Assembly: GCA_017615435.1 (NCBI GenBank)
Contig: JAGAAF010000039.1
Span: 1 to 42,584 of the forward strand
DNA: 42,584 nucleotides
Origin: Bacteroidales bacterium
GTDB taxonomy: Bacteria > Bacteroidota > Bacteroidia > Bacteroidales > UBA932
Reading direction: 5' to 3'
Position numbers and translations under genes: made by a program. Position 1 is the stretch's first letter. Every line of letters begins with the position of its first letter. The notes under the pieces were generated by a model that saw only the letters and a list, made by a program, of their open reading frames with translations, ran no database searches and was not told the origin of the DNA. Positions 24,743-32,693 of this stretch are shown in pieces.

Positions 24743-24773
24743 ATAGTTGATAATCAGAGGCTTGCGCGCCACG
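24702..24773 (+). repeat. Hairpin-plus-tail intergenic repeat, copy 2
   Basis: This is the second copy of the element at 20480-20551. The tail ATCAGAGGCTTGCGCGCCACG (24753-24773) differs at two positions, and the GACTCC hairpin is in the same relative place. Confidence 0.55.
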
Positions 24774-24818
24774 CCGGGCAGGGGAGTTTGAGGGGGTACG
24801 CCCAAGCCCGCTCGACAA

Positions 24819-24936
24819 CGGTTAGAGCGAAGCGATGTCGGCATCAGCCGACCGGCCGGGCCGGGTATTTTGGCGAAGACAAAATACGGAAAGGCGGAAA
24901 GGCCGCAGGGGGTGTCGGGGGATGTGTCATCCCCCG
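24819..24936. other. Cluster of short perfect hairpins
   Basis: Several stems stand in a row: GTCGGC/GCCGAC around 24838, GTATTTT/AAAATAC around 24866-24888, and GGGGGATG/CATCCCCC around 24917-24935, plus a CCGGCC stretch. It lies just beyond the tRNA-Pro terminator. It may be a structured RNA or a REP-like element; I do not recognise it. Confidence 0.4.
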
Positions 24937-24942
24937 TATAAA

Positions 24943-24983
24943 CGACAAAAGAAGGTCAGGGTTTACCTGACCTTCTTTTGTCG
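24943..24983. terminator. Perfect 18-bp terminator hairpin after tRNA-Pro
   Basis: Arms 24943-24960 and 24966-24983 are perfectly complementary (CGACAAAAGAAGGTCAGG) around a 5-base loop. The hairpin overlaps the last 3 bases of the tRNA-Pro gene. It ends the minus-strand tRNA-Glu-rpsT-tRNA-Pro unit. Confidence 0.85.
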
Positions 24984-25053
24984 AGAAGAGGCGACTCGAA
25001 CGCCCGACCCCTACGTCCCGAACGTAGTGCGCTACCAACTGCGCTACTTCTCG
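24981..25053 (-). tRNA. tRNA-Pro (anticodon CGG)
   Basis: The minus strand folds as a 73-base cloverleaf. The acceptor is CGAGAAG/CTTCTCG (7 bp, perfect), the D arm GCGC...GCGC, and the anticodon stem CTACG/CGTAG with loop TTCGGGA and anticodon CGG. The T loop is TTCGAGT with a normal stem (one G-U), and the discriminator is A. No CCA is encoded. Its first 10 bases are the last codons and stop of rpsT, which is unusual: 5' processing by RNase P would cut the S20 message inside its final codons. It follows rpsT on the same strand. Confidence 0.93.
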
Positions 25054-25301
25054 AGCTTGTTGATGTAGACCTGAATTCCGCTCTTGAGGTTAGCAGCCTT
25101 GTTTTTGTGGATCACGCCGATTTTGGCGAGTTTGTCGATCTTTGCGAAAACTGCGGGGGCGTTGGCCTCTGCCGTTGCTTTGTCCTTGGTGTTGCGGATA
25201 TCGCGGATAGCGTTCCTTGTTGTCTTTGCATAATACTTGTTATGCAATCTGCGCCTCTCGCCCTGACGAGCGGCCTTTTCTGCTGAAGCTGTGTTTGCCA
25301 T
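25044..25301 (-). CDS. rpsT: 30S ribosomal protein S20
   Basis: This 85-residue, Lys/Arg/Ala-rich helical protein binds 16S rRNA early in 30S assembly. It has the S20 pattern: ANTASAEKAARQGERRRLHN, then DKLAKIGVIHKNKAANLKSG and a terminal VYINKLEK. S20 proteins commonly end near INKL; the last codons here (Leu-Glu-Lys-stop, CTCGAGAAGTAG) are shared with the 5' acceptor strand and position 8-9 bases of tRNA-Pro. It is preceded by tRNA-Glu on the same strand and probably has no separate promoter, so its mRNA lies between two tRNAs. Confidence 0.94.
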   Translation of the reverse strand: MANTASAEKAARQGERRRLHNKYYAKTTRNAIRDIRNTKDKATAEANAPAVFAKIDKLAKIGVIHKNKAANLKSGIQVYINKLEK

Positions 25302-25326
25302 TATTGTACTTTTTTAATTTTTCTGG

Positions 25327-25398
25327 TAGTGGGTAGGAGAATCGAACTCCTATTGCAAGAATGAAAATCTTGAGTACTAGCCGTTATACGAACCCACC
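25327..25398 (-). tRNA. tRNA-Glu (anticodon TTC)
   Basis: The minus strand has a 72-base cloverleaf starting GGTGGGTTCGT, with anticodon stem CAAGA/TCTTG, loop TTTTCAT (anticodon TTC) and T loop TTCGATT. The acceptor pairs fully with a G-U first pair, as in other Bacteroidetes tRNA-Glu. The next three bases (25326-25324) read CCA, which may be an encoded tail or chance. It is first in the unit with rpsT and tRNA-Pro. Confidence 0.93.
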
Positions 25399-25408
25399 AA
25401 AAGGACTG

Positions 25409-25438
25409 CAAAGATAGAAATAATTTTTTACAAAACAA
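25409..25438 (-). promoter_or_regulatory. Promoter of the tRNA-Glu-rpsT-tRNA-Pro unit (TTG-N19-TATCTTTG)
   Basis: On the minus strand TATCTTTG (25416-25409) lies 19 bases after TTG (25438-25436), ending 10 bases before the tRNA-Glu 5' end. The region is very AT-rich. Confidence 0.7.
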
Positions 25439-25444
25439 TTGTTT

Positions 25445-26425
25445 TTATTCAGTCTTCCATTCCCACGAATAAAGGAGTGATTCTACCTGCCTCAAAAGCT
25501 GCCTCTTATTGTATTTGGGGGCATATACCCAGGCCTCCGCAACTATTATTTCGGAGCCGTCCGGAGAGTAGAAAGAGTGCGACACGAAGGGCCCTCCCAT
25601 ATAGTCGCCCTGGACTTCCCACATACCGTGGGTCTCCGCGAAACTCATTCCCTGATATCTGAGGAACCTGGTCTGGGGCGTCCAGTAATCTCCGGTGATC
25701 ATATAGGTGCCGTCGAACATTCCGGGGACGTTCTGCTTCATCACCTCGTTGCGCCTGGCGATTATGCGCTCATTGTCGAAATCATCGCCGACGACCGGCA
25801 GACGATAGACGAAAATGCCCTGCGTTACCTTCTGGCGGTCATAGGATATCCACGCGAAATCGTGGTTGATCTTGCGGAGTTTGTAACCGGTGGGAACGTG
25901 GACGGAGCCGCCGAAGACAGCTGAAACCTTGGGGAAGACATCCGCGTTTTCGTAGCGGCGGGTGTTGGCGATGACCCTGTTGCGCTCGGCCTGCTCGATG
26001 GCGCCGATCACGAACTCGGAATTTGCCCTGAAGACTGAGTCAACCTGCTCGGATGTGCGTCCCCTGACAAGCAGGACGCACTGGGGCTTCGCCCATTTGT
26101 TCTGGATCAGCTGCACGCCGGGGTAATTGTTCTGGGGGTGAATGTCGAAGAAGACTATGTTGCGGTGCACCTTGAACATATCCGACTCAAAACCGCCGTG
26201 AGTGATATGGGTCACGGTGTAGCGGTACTCCTTCACGGGAAGGAAAGGATACTCGTCCTCCAGGATGTCACGCACGGCTTCGCCGAGGGCGCCGTCCCAG
26301 TCGGCCTTCTCTATCACGCAAAGGACTTCGCCAGCCTTGCCGCTCACGTTGGGGAGCAGCGGAGCGGTGTGCTTGCAGCCGGCAAACAGCGCGCACGCCA
26401 TAGCCAAAACAAATAACTTTTTCAT
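25445..26425 (-). CDS. DUF4837-family lipoprotein
   Basis: This 326-residue protein has a lipoprotein signal (MKKLFVLAMACALFAGC, Cys 17). The rest matches the DUF4837 family: GKAGEVLCVIEKADWDG near the start, FKVHRNIVFFDIHP, and WEVQGDYMGGPFVSHSFY and VAEAWVYAPKYNKRQLLRQV near the end. These proteins are found in Bacteroidetes, often beside rseP, and have no assigned function. The ATG overlaps the rseP stop (ATGA). It is the last gene of a four-gene minus-strand run (M23, dxr, rseP, this gene). Confidence 0.82.
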   Translation of the reverse strand: MKKLFVLAMACALFAGCKHTAPLLPNVSGKAGEVLCVIEKADWDGALGEAVRDILEDEYPFLPVKEYRYTVTHITHGGFESDMFKVHRNIVFFDIHPQNNYPGVQLIQNKWAKPQCVLLVRGRTSEQVDSVFRANSEFVIGAIEQAERNRVIANTRRYENADVFPKVSAVFGGSVHVPTGYKLRKINHDFAWISYDRQKVTQGIFVYRLPVVGDDFDNERIIARRNEVMKQNVPGMFDGTYMITGDYWTPQTRFLRYQGMSFAETHGMWEVQGDYMGGPFVSHSFYSPDGSEIIVAEAWVYAPKYNKRQLLRQVESLLYSWEWKTE

Positions 26426-27717
26426 CGTATCAATCGCATAATATCGTTTCCGAAAGCCAGGAACATAAGCCCGAAAATCAGCACCATACCTATCAGCTGC
26501 ATAATGTAGAGGAACTTGTCCGAAGGCTTGCGGCCGGTAATCATTTCATAAAGCGTAAACACTATGTGTCCTCCGTCCAGGCCGGGGATAGGAATCAAAT
26601 TCACAACTCCCAGCATAATGGAGAGCAGCGCCAGAATGTTGATGAACTGGTACCAGTCCCATTTCTTCGGGAATACCTGCCCTATGGCGATAAAACTGCC
26701 CACAGACTTGTACGCTCCGGTGGACGGCTTGAACACCATCTTCAGATCGCTCAGATATCCACGTATGGTCGAGCCGGTCTTCTTCAGTCCGGCGGGGATG
26801 GCGGACAGAGCGTCGTAGCTCTGGCGCTTGACCACGGGAGGGGAGACCAGTATGCCTATGCGGCCGGAGGTGTCCACCTGCAGCTGGATATCTTCCACGA
26901 CGCAGCCGCGGCGCACAGTGGCGCTAACCGTCTCTCCGGCGTGCTCGGCCAGGATGGGGGAGGCGTCCTGCAAATAGCGGGCGTCGTGGCCGTCCAGCCG
27001 CAGCACCACATCGCCCTTCGCCAGCACATCCGCATTCGCGCTCGAGGCAACGGAGTCTATGACCATAGGCATAGCCAGATCGAACATCAGCGGGGAATTC
27101 AGCACCTCGCCTATCATAGACTGGTCGATGTACAGCCTCACCGTGTCCTGACCACGCAGCACGGTCGCACAGCGGACTTCCCTTCGCGCCAGATCCGCCT
27201 GGAGCATTCCGAAATCTTCGGGCTCATAGTCGTCGAGCTTCAGGATACGGTCGCCCGGCAGGAAGCCCATCTCGCGCGCCAGATCGTTGGGGTAGACCGC
27301 CGAATCCCGGTTGCTGATGTATGCCGTTCCCCAGATGCCGCAGATCACGCTGTACATTATGATCGCGAAGATGAAGTTGAACAGCACGCCGCCCGCGAGG
27401 ACGAACAGGCGCTGCCACGCCGGCTTCGAGCGGAACTCCCACGGCTGCGGATCGCGCTTCAGCTGCCCCATATCCATAGACTCGTCCACCATACCGGCGA
27501 TCTTGCAGTAGCCGCCGAAGGGCAGCCAGCCGATTCCAAACTCGGTCTCGCCCCAGCGCCAGCGTGCAAGGGCCTTGCCGCCTACGTCGAAGAACAGGTA
27601 GAACTTTTCGACACGGATGCCGAAGATGCGGGCGAACAGGTAGTGCCCGAATTCGTGGACTATGATGAGGATGGACAGTGCAAGTATCACTTGCAGAGCC
27701 TTGAACAGCGCGACCAT
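26422..27717 (-). CDS. rseP: Site-2 zinc metalloprotease RseP
   Basis: This 431-residue membrane protease cleaves anti-sigma factors and leftover signal peptides within the membrane. The zinc motif HEFGH (21-25) sits in the first transmembrane helix. A PDZ-like stretch fills the middle (LDGHDARYLQDASPILAEHA and nearby). The third zinc ligand motif NLIPIPGLDGGH (about 372-383) precedes the last helices. The order and length are normal. It lies 5 bases after dxr. No anti-sigma factor gene is visible nearby. Confidence 0.92.
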   Translation of the reverse strand: MVALFKALQVILALSILIIVHEFGHYLFARIFGIRVEKFYLFFDVGGKALARWRWGETEFGIGWLPFGGYCKIAGMVDESMDMGQLKRDPQPWEFRSKPAWQRLFVLAGGVLFNFIFAIIMYSVICGIWGTAYISNRDSAVYPNDLAREMGFLPGDRILKLDDYEPEDFGMLQADLARREVRCATVLRGQDTVRLYIDQSMIGEVLNSPLMFDLAMPMVIDSVASSANADVLAKGDVVLRLDGHDARYLQDASPILAEHAGETVSATVRRGCVVEDIQLQVDTSGRIGILVSPPVVKRQSYDALSAIPAGLKKTGSTIRGYLSDLKMVFKPSTGAYKSVGSFIAIGQVFPKKWDWYQFINILALLSIMLGVVNLIPIPGLDGGHIVFTLYEMITGRKPSDKFLYIMQLIGMVLIFGLMFLAFGNDIMRLIR

Positions 27718-27722
27718 AACAG

Positions 27723-28877
27723 TTAGAGTAATTCTTTGGCCCGGCGGATGGTCTCTTCGTGAGTGGAGAAGATGTCGCCGGCCGACGGATCAGCTGCAAA
27801 AGTCGCACCGTCCAGACATTTTTCAATGAGGTCGGTGATGCCGTAGAATCCGATGCGTCCTTCAAGGAAGGCGCGCACGGCCACCTCGTTCGCCGCATTT
27901 AGCACGCAGGGGATGTTGCCGCCGCGCTTGAATGCCTCTCTGGCGAGATTCAGATTGGGAAATCTTAAAGGATCCGGCGCCTCGAAATGTAAAGTTCCGA
28001 TTGTCGCGAAGTCAACTTTTTTATTGCCGACTGACAATCTGGCAGGGAAGGAGAGGGCAAAGCCGATGGGCTCGCGCATATCCGGGCAGCCCATCTGGGC
28101 TATGATCGCGTTGTCTTCGAACTCCACCATAGAGTGGATTATGGACTCGGGATGCACAAGGACGTTCACCATATCCGGCGTGACGTCGAAGAGCCAGCAG
28201 GCCTCGATCAGTTCGAAGCCCTTGTTCATCATCGTGGCTGAATCGATTGTGACCTTCGCGCCCATATCCCAGTTGGGATGCTTCAGGGCGTCGGCTGCGG
28301 TGGCTTTCGCGATGCGCTCGCGCGGCCACGTGCGGAACGGGCCGCCGGAAGCTGTCAGATGGATGCGCTTGAGCTCGTTGCCCTGCGCAGCCAGGAGGCA
28401 CTGGAAGATCGCGGAGTGCTCGCTGTCCACGGGCAGGATCACGGCGTTGTGCTCGCGCATCGTCTTCGTGACCACGGCGCCTGCGGCAACCAGCGTCTCT
28501 TTGTTGGCAAGGGCTACGACCTTGCCGGCCTCAAGAGCCGCAAGAGTCGGCCGCAGGCCGCTGAACCCCACCATAGCCCCGACCACAATATCCACCTCCG
28601 CACTCTTAACTAGTTCGCAAAGGCTGTCGGTGCCGGCGAAGACTTTCGAATCGGTGTCAGCCAGGCGTCCGGCAAGATCGGCATACAGTTTTTCGTCGCA
28701 GATAACCACATTGTTCACGTCGAACTCGCGGGCCTGGCTCTCAAGAAGGTCGATGCTTCTGTAAGCGCTGATCAGTTGGACCTCGAAAAGGTCAGGATGG
28801 CGCCTGATCACATCAAGCGCCTGGGTGCCGATCGAGCCCGTCGATCCGAGTATGGCTATTCTGCGTCTGGAGGCCAT
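27723..28877 (-). CDS. dxr: 1-deoxy-D-xylulose 5-phosphate reductoisomerase
   Basis: This 384-residue enzyme makes 2-C-methyl-D-erythritol 4-phosphate in the MEP isoprenoid pathway. The NADPH site is ILGSTGSIGTQALDV near the N-terminus. Other family motifs are VALANKETLVAAG, ILPVDSEHSAIFQCL and TIDSATMMNKGFELIEA. Isoprenoid precursors from this pathway feed uppS, also in this window. It overlaps the M23 gene by 1 base (TAATG), and rseP follows 5 bases later. Confidence 0.96.
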   Translation of the reverse strand: MASRRRIAILGSTGSIGTQALDVIRRHPDLFEVQLISAYRSIDLLESQAREFDVNNVVICDEKLYADLAGRLADTDSKVFAGTDSLCELVKSAEVDIVVGAMVGFSGLRPTLAALEAGKVVALANKETLVAAGAVVTKTMREHNAVILPVDSEHSAIFQCLLAAQGNELKRIHLTASGGPFRTWPRERIAKATAADALKHPNWDMGAKVTIDSATMMNKGFELIEACWLFDVTPDMVNVLVHPESIIHSMVEFEDNAIIAQMGCPDMREPIGFALSFPARLSVGNKKVDFATIGTLHFEAPDPLRFPNLNLAREAFKRGGNIPCVLNAANEVAVRAFLEGRIGFYGITDLIEKCLDGATFAADPSAGDIFSTHEETIRRAKELL

Positions 28878-29719
28878 TAGAAGGAAATGTACTTGGTCGG
28901 GTCGATAGCCTCGCCCTTGTACCAGAGTTCGAAATGGAGGTGCGCTCCCGTGGTCAGCGAACCCGTGTTGCCCACCTGGGCTATCGGAGTGCCGGCAGTG
29001 ACTTTGTCGCCCTGCTTCTTCAGGAGCTTGCTGTTGTGCTTGTAGGTGGTGAGGATGTCGCCTTCGTGCTGGATGGTAATGGTGTAACCATATTCATCGC
29101 TCCAGCCGGCAGCGACCACGGCGCCGTCGAGCACGGACTTGATGACGCTGTTCTTCGGGGCTGTGATGTCCACGGCAGGGTGCGAGGCCATATCATAGCC
29201 GTTCGAAATAACACCCTTCAGCGGAGTGAAGAAATGCACGCCCTCGATGGGGAGGTGCCTCTGAGCACCAGCGGACACACCGTAGGCCTCTTCCTTGTTC
29301 ACCTTCGCCCTCAGAAGGGAGTCGCGCGTCTTCAGATACGCTTCGTTCTCCCTCTGGAGGTAATTGGCGCTGTTCTCCTTGATGATGCTGTCCAGAATGA
29401 GAGTCTGCTCCCCGGCAAGCACACGGCTGAGGTTCTCCGAATACATCTGCCAGCGTGTCATCGCCGTCTCGAGCGAGTCGATCTTGATGGCGTTCTGAAT
29501 CGCTTGGCGGCGGAAATTGGCATCCGGATACCCGGGGACGGTGTGACGCAGAGGGGTGAAGACCACCAGTGCGTAGATGCCTCCCACCAGCGAGCAGAGG
29601 CAAAGGACGACGGCCACCAGGAAACCCACCCTTGTCACCAGGAACGAGTACACCTTTTCGTGCGATTCGTCGTTGGTGACGGTGAGGCGGTAGCGCTTAA
29701 TCTTATTTTGTCTTCCCAT
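28877..29719 (-). CDS. M23 family metallopeptidase, membrane anchored
   Basis: This 280-residue protein has a cytoplasmic start, one membrane helix (about 27-52), a coiled-coil-prone stretch (about 75-140) and a C-terminal LytM/M23 peptidase domain. Zinc-site motifs are HPAVDITAP, with the usual HxxxD spacing, and HLHFELW. These enzymes cut peptidoglycan cross-links or activate amidases during growth and division. It opens the minus-strand run with dxr, rseP and DUF4837, and is divergent from ruvX across 24 bases. Confidence 0.9.
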   Translation of the reverse strand: MGRQNKIKRYRLTVTNDESHEKVYSFLVTRVGFLVAVVLCLCSLVGGIYALVVFTPLRHTVPGYPDANFRRQAIQNAIKIDSLETAMTRWQMYSENLSRVLAGEQTLILDSIIKENSANYLQRENEAYLKTRDSLLRAKVNKEEAYGVSAGAQRHLPIEGVHFFTPLKGVISNGYDMASHPAVDITAPKNSVIKSVLDGAVVAAGWSDEYGYTITIQHEGDILTTYKHNSKLLKKQGDKVTAGTPIAQVGNTGSLTTGAHLHFELWYKGEAIDPTKYISF

Positions 29720-29743
29720 TCTTTTTGATTAATTTTACGCAAT

Positions 29744-30157
29744 ATGGACAGAATAATAGGAATAGACTACGGGAGCGCACGCACCGGCCTTGCCGTGAGC
29801 GACCCCCTGCAGATATTCGCTTCTGCCCTGGAGACATTGCCGTCTGCAAAGATAATAGAATATCTCCAAAAATACTCCGCCTCCGAGACCATCGTGAAGT
29901 TTGTGATCGGGTGGCCGCTGAACCTGAATGGCGAGCCGGCGCAGACCGCGCCTGAGGTGGAGGCCTTCATCGCGAAGCTGGAGAAGGCCTTCCCCGGAGT
30001 GCCGGTCATTCGCGAAGACGAGCGCTTCACTTCCGTGCTGGCGCATCGCGCGATGATCGACGGCGGGATGAAGGCATCCAGACGGAGGGACAAGAAGGAG
30101 GTAGACAAAATCAGCGCGGCAATCATACTCCAAAGTTATCTGGACAAGAAGAAATGA
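29744..30157 (+). CDS. ruvX: RuvX/YqgF family Holliday-junction resolvase-like protein
   Basis: This 137-residue RNase H-fold protein carries IGIDYGSARTGLAVSD (5-20, first catalytic Asp), VIGWPLNLNG, REDERFTS and a late Asp in DKKEVDKISAAIIL. Length is normal. The family acts in pre-16S rRNA maturation and was predicted to be a resolvase. Its stop overlaps the def start (ATGA), so the two are probably translated together. Confidence 0.9.
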   Translation: MDRIIGIDYGSARTGLAVSDPLQIFASALETLPSAKIIEYLQKYSASETIVKFVIGWPLNLNGEPAQTAPEVEAFIAKLEKAFPGVPVIREDERFTSVLAHRAMIDGGMKASRRRDKKEVDKISAAIILQSYLDKKK

Positions 30158-30708
30158 TACAACCTATCTATCTCTATGGATCGGAGGTGCTGCGCCGCAA
30201 GGCGGAGCCCGTGGACCTGGCCGACCGTGAGGGCATCGCGGCCCTCGTGCAGGATTTGAAAGACACGCTGAAGGTGAGCGAAGGCTGCGGCCTTGCGGCG
30301 CCCCAGATCGGGGTTTCGAAGAGAGTGCTCATAGTGGACGGCGACGAAGTGGCGGACAATTTCCCCTACCTGAAGGGCTTCAAGCGCACGCTCATCAATC
30401 CCGTCGTGCTTGAAGAGTCGGACAAGAAATGCGAGTACTCCGAGGGCTGCCTCAGCGTGCCCGGAATCTACTCCGACGTGGTCAGGCCGGAGAGCATCAA
30501 GGTCGAGTACTACGACGAAGACCTTAAGAAAGTCACTGAAACCTTCGACAAATTCGGCGCCCGAATGATCCAGCACGAAATGAGCCACCTTGACGGTGTG
30601 CTGTTCACGGACCTCGTTCCGCCCATCCGCCGCAAGATGCTTTCGAGCAAGCTCATCGGCATCGCCAAAGGCAAAGTATCCACGCATTATAAATCACGCA
30701 TAAAATAA
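30154..30708 (+). CDS. def: Peptide deformylase
   Basis: This 184-residue metalloenzyme removes the formyl group from new proteins. All three signature motifs are present: GCGLAAPQIG, EGCLSVPGIY with the metal-binding Cys, and QHEMSHLDGVLF with two metal-binding His. The last is HEMSH where HExDH is most common. It overlaps ruvX by 4 bases and is followed 4 bases later by the phosphohexomutase gene. Confidence 0.95.
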   Translation: MIQPIYLYGSEVLRRKAEPVDLADREGIAALVQDLKDTLKVSEGCGLAAPQIGVSKRVLIVDGDEVADNFPYLKGFKRTLINPVVLEESDKKCEYSEGCLSVPGIYSDVVRPESIKVEYYDEDLKKVTETFDKFGARMIQHEMSHLDGVLFTDLVPPIRRKMLSSKLIGIAKGKVSTHYKSRIK

Positions 30709-30712
30709 CACT

Positions 30713-32080
30713 ATGGGAGCATTTCACGCTTACGACATCCGCGGTATCTACGGTGTCGACTTCGACAAAACCACAGCATACAAGGTAGGTTACTTCCTGC
30801 CTTCTCTCCTGAAGACGGACAAGGTCCTCGTGGGCCGCGACTGCCGCGTCTCTTCGGACGAGATTCACGACAACCTCATCAAGGGCATTACCGACGCCGG
30901 AGCGGACGTCTACGATATCGGCCTGAGCAGTACGCCTATGGTCTATTTCGCCACAGCCAACTACGGCTTCAACGCGTCCGTGCAGATTACCGCTTCGCAC
31001 AACCCTGCTGAGTACAACGGAATGAAGGTTTCCCGCGAGAACGCCCTTCCCGTGGGCTACGACGCCGGCCTCGGCCAGATCAAGGAGTGGATCGAAGAGG
31101 GCCGCGAGACCCCTATAGCCGCAAAGCGCGGAACCGTGTACCAGAAAGACATCCACGAAGACTATATCAACTTTATGTTGAAGTACAAGGGCGACTACAG
31201 CGATCTGAACATCGCGTTCGACCTCTCCAACGGTATGTCCAACCTCTTCGCGAAGGAGATCTACGGTGAGAAGCCGCACTACCTCTTCGACACGCTGGAC
31301 GGCCGCTTCCCGAACCACGAGCCGAACCCGCTCGTGCCGAAGAACGTGGAGCCGCTGAGGCAGCTGGTGAAGAAGGTGAAGGCCGACGTGGGCGTCATCT
31401 ACGACGGCGACGCTGACCGTGTGATGTTCGTGGACGAGAAGGGCGACTTCGTGGCCCCGGACCTCGTAATCGCTATGATGGCGAAGTACTTCTGCGACGA
31501 GCGCGGCGCGAAGAACCCGCTCGTGCTGCAGGAGATCCGCAGCTCGAAGGCTGTGGCCGAATACCTTGAGAAGTACAATGCCGACGTGCATACGTGGAGG
31601 GTGGGCCGCGCCTTCGCCGCCCCGAAGCTCCGCGAAATCGACGGCCTCTGGGGAGGCGAACTCGCGGGCCACTATTACTTCAAGGATTTCTTCTACTCGG
31701 ACAGCGGACTTCTCGCTTCGATGATAGTACTGCGCATAGTCGCCGCCCTGAAGAAAGAGGGCAAGACCTTGAGCCAGCAGATTGCGGAAATCGCCGGTTA
31801 CGAGAACTCGGGCGAGATCAATTTCAGGCTCGAAGACAAAGCGGGCGCAATGAAGGCGGTCTGCGACCACTTCCGCAAGGAGCTCGGCGAACCGCAGAAG
31901 TTTATGGACTTCGACGGATTCCGTCTGGAATATCCGACGTGGTGGTTCAATGTCCGCCCGTCCAACACGGAGCCTTATCTGAGATTCATCTGCGAAGCGA
32001 CCACCCAGCAGGAACTGCAGGCCCGCATCGCCGAAGTAAGCGATATACTCGTAAATCAGTTTGGTGGCATCAGAAGCTAA
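30713..32080 (+). CDS. Phosphomannomutase/phosphoglucomutase
   Basis: This 455-residue alpha-D-phosphohexomutase has the four-domain order. The active-site loop is ITASHNPAEYNGMK (phosphoserine at about residue 94), the metal loop DGDADRVMF is near 231, and the sugar-binding GGELAGHYYF and phosphate-binding RPSNTEPYLRF lie in the last two domains. It interconverts hexose 6- and 1-phosphates for glycan precursors; mannose or glucose preference cannot be told. The HAD gene starts inside its last codons. Confidence 0.92.
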   Translation: MGAFHAYDIRGIYGVDFDKTTAYKVGYFLPSLLKTDKVLVGRDCRVSSDEIHDNLIKGITDAGADVYDIGLSSTPMVYFATANYGFNASVQITASHNPAEYNGMKVSRENALPVGYDAGLGQIKEWIEEGRETPIAAKRGTVYQKDIHEDYINFMLKYKGDYSDLNIAFDLSNGMSNLFAKEIYGEKPHYLFDTLDGRFPNHEPNPLVPKNVEPLRQLVKKVKADVGVIYDGDADRVMFVDEKGDFVAPDLVIAMMAKYFCDERGAKNPLVLQEIRSSKAVAEYLEKYNADVHTWRVGRAFAAPKLREIDGLWGGELAGHYYFKDFFYSDSGLLASMIVLRIVAALKKEGKTLSQQIAEIAGYENSGEINFRLEDKAGAMKAVCDHFRKELGEPQKFMDFDGFRLEYPTWWFNVRPSNTEPYLRFICEATTQQELQARIAEVSDILVNQFGGIRS

Positions 32081-32693
32081 TTTCACTTTCGAGGCGGTCT
32101 TTTTCGACCTCGACGGCACGCTTTACGACAAGCGGGGACTGGGCGGACGGATGGTTTGGACCGCTTTGCTCCGTGGAAGGTTGCGTGCCGGCGGACCGCG
32201 CAAGCCGCTGAAGTGCATTCAACTGATGGCGCTCGAGCGCAAGGCCCGCCGCCTGCTGGCCGGCCGCAAAGCCAGCCTTGACGACCTCTTCGCAGAAATT
32301 GCCCGCCGCTCCAAACTGACACCGGAGGCCATACGCGCCTGGTACTACGAGTGGTTTATGTCCGAGATGGCCTACGCGCTGAAAACTCATTATACGCTGA
32401 ACAGTAATGTTCTGGCGAAAGTCCGTATGTTCAAGGAGGCAGGCGTGAAAGTCGCAATACTTTCCGACTATGACTGCGTCCGGGAGAAGTTTAAAGCCCT
32501 GGGAGGCGACCCGGCGCTCTTCGATGCGCTGCTGGACGCGCCCTCCCTCGGGGGCTTTAAACCCTGCCCGGACGTGTTCCGCGCCGCCTGTGCGAGTCTG
32601 GGCGTCGACCCCGCACGCTCCGCGATGCTCGGCGACCGCCCCGACACCGACGGCGGCTGCGTGGCCGTTGGAATGACATACATCCCCAAATAA
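32064..32693 (+). CDS. HAD-family hydrolase
   Basis: About 209 residues. HAD motif I is FFDLDGTLYD with the nucleophile Asp. Motif II lies near VAILSDYD, the motif III Lys in GGFKPCPDVF, and motif IV in MLGDRPDTDGGC. The helical cap (about 25-110) suits small phosphorylated substrates. The start is uncertain: GTG at 32064 was chosen, with TTG at 32061 as alternative, and both overlap the end of the upstream gene. It abuts the FucI-like gene (1-base overlap at 32693), suggesting a shared role in sugar-phosphate metabolism; the substrate is unknown. Confidence 0.85.
   Translation: MASEANFTFEAVFFDLDGTLYDKRGLGGRMVWTALLRGRLRAGGPRKPLKCIQLMALERKARRLLAGRKASLDDLFAEIARRSKLTPEAIRAWYYEWFMSEMAYALKTHYTLNSNVLAKVRMFKEAGVKVAILSDYDCVREKFKALGGDPALFDALLDAPSLGGFKPCPDVFRAACASLGVDPARSAMLGDRPDTDGGCVAVGMTYIPK

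Larger units (their letters stand above)
24455..24942. other. Long non-coding stretch with repeats and hairpins
   Basis: These 488 bases after the feo genes hold no coding frame I trust. They contain TGGTGTACGAA-type repeats (24521-24602), a repeat element with hairpin (24698-24773) and a cluster of short perfect hairpins (24819-24936). Confidence 0.6.
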
